From: Paraburkholderia megapolitana
GTDB lineage: Bacteria > Pseudomonadota > Gammaproteobacteria > Burkholderiales > Burkholderiaceae
Reading direction: 5' to 3'
Length of the DNA: 64,000 nt
NCBI RefSeq assembly: GCF_007556815.1
Contig: NZ_CP041745.1
Location: 2,271,001 to 2,335,000, forward strand
In this document: positions 63,664-64,000 of the stretch, piece by piece
How the letters are laid out: the number at the start of each line of letters is the position of its first letter
Position numbering within the stretch: position 1 is the first letter of the stretch
Program-made: the position numbers and the translations under genes
Notes under the pieces: model-generated
What the model was told of the DNA's origin: nothing
Seen by the model: the letters and a program-made list of their open reading frames with translations, nothing else
Databases searched by the model: none

Positions 63664-64000
63664 ATGTCAACCACCGCAGGCACCTCCCCGGGCAATCTGC
63701 CCATCGATGACGCATCCGCCGTGCCCAGCCGCCGCCCCGGGCGGCGCACGCTGCTGATCGGCCTTGGAATCGTCGCGTTGATCGTCGCCGCGGTCTGGCT
63801 CGGGCGCTGGTGGACCGTCGGCCGCTTCATCGAAACCACCGACGACGCCTATCTGCAAGCCGACAGCGTCACGGTTGCGCCGAAAGTCGCCGGTTACGTG
63901 ACCGAGGTCTACGTTGCCGACAACCAGGTCGTCAAACCCGGCGATCCGCTCGTGCACCTCGATGCGCGTCAATACCAGGTCGCACTCGACCAGGCGCTCG
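63664..64000 (+). CDS. HlyD/EmrA-family periplasmic adaptor, 3' end missing
   Basis: The reading frame opens at ATG 63664 and runs off the window. The first 112 residues show a Pro/Arg-rich cytoplasmic tail, one membrane helix (LLIGLGIVALIVAAVWLG) and the start of the biotinyl-lipoyl barrel (ETTDDAYLQADSVTVAPKVA, then GYVTEVYVADNQVVKPGDPL), as in EmrA. It would bridge an MFS or ABC pump to an outer-membrane channel. The regulator is the divergent TetR gene. Confidence 0.88.
   Translation, partial: MSTTAGTSPGNLPIDDASAVPSRRPGRRTLLIGLGIVALIVAAVWLGRWWTVGRFIETTDDAYLQADSVTVAPKVAGYVTEVYVADNQVVKPGDPLVHLDARQYQVALDQAL

Overview
The window looks like chromosomal DNA from a Burkholderiaceae bacterium, most likely Paraburkholderia or Burkholderia. 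This rests on high GC with GC-ending codons, long ATGA-coupled operons, and families typical of that group: S10 peptidase/EF-hand pairs, DUF3300, a MASE1 protein and the gamma-resorcylate/hydroxyquinol genes. Species cannot be set by eye. I saw no rRNA, tRNA, CRISPR array, transposase or phage gene. The content is accessory: secretion, scavenging, efflux, aromatic catabolism and an unfamiliar biosynthesis-like operon.

Layout. 1-6 kb: 3' end of an S10 peptidase gene, a frameshifted EF-hand-like gene, an AhpD-like protein and an orphan MdtC-type RND pump. 5.8-9.1 kb, minus strand: a hydrolase with a cysteine nucleophile, a MASE1-PAS membrane sensor and an AraC regulator. 9.3-12.8 kb, plus: an ATGA-coupled SDR, Baeyer-Villiger monooxygenase and anchored hydrolase, divergent from the AraC gene and resembling the mycobacterial virS/mymA arrangement. 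12.8-19 kb, minus: three SPFH (HflK/HflC-like) proteins coupled to a P1B metal ATPase. 19-30.4 kb, mostly minus: exported scavenging proteins, namely a GH92 mannosidase, an NHL propeller lipoprotein, a second S10/EF-hand pair, DppA and a GH27 alpha-galactosidase whose carbohydrate-binding tail is out of frame. 30.7-36.2 kb: an orphan AcrB-type RND pump and a DUF3300 lipoprotein.

36.3-55.1 kb is the most unusual part. Nineteen genes run head to tail on the minus strand, many overlapping by 4 nt, below a divergent LysR gene. In transcription order they encode an MFS exporter, an AfsA-like hotdog protein, an acyl carrier protein (ACP), an SDR, an acyl-activating enzyme, a second ACP, a KAS III enzyme, an alpha/beta hydrolase, a YciI protein, a flavin hydroxylase, two HAD proteins, a three-part Rieske oxygenase, an orphan periplasmic binding protein, a Tat-exported nicotinamidase, an OafA-type acyltransferase, and DapB and NadC homologues. 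The mix suggests assembly and export of a small acyl-derived molecule, possibly a butenolide or butyrolactone, with oxidative and pyridine/amino-acid-type tailoring. That is inference; I know of no described pathway with this set.

56.4-62.8 kb is a gamma-resorcylate (2,6-dihydroxybenzoate) catabolic module. A MarR gene is divergent from the decarboxylase and an aromatic acid importer. A LysR gene is divergent from hydroxyquinol 1,2-dioxygenase, a Dabb protein and maleylacetate reductase. The resorcinol-to-hydroxyquinol hydroxylase is missing from this module. The window ends with a TetR gene divergent from the start of an EmrA/HlyD adaptor gene.

Two coding frames break at the same octamer, GCCCCCGA, each repaired by one extra C. 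This needs checking as either assembly error or real slippage.
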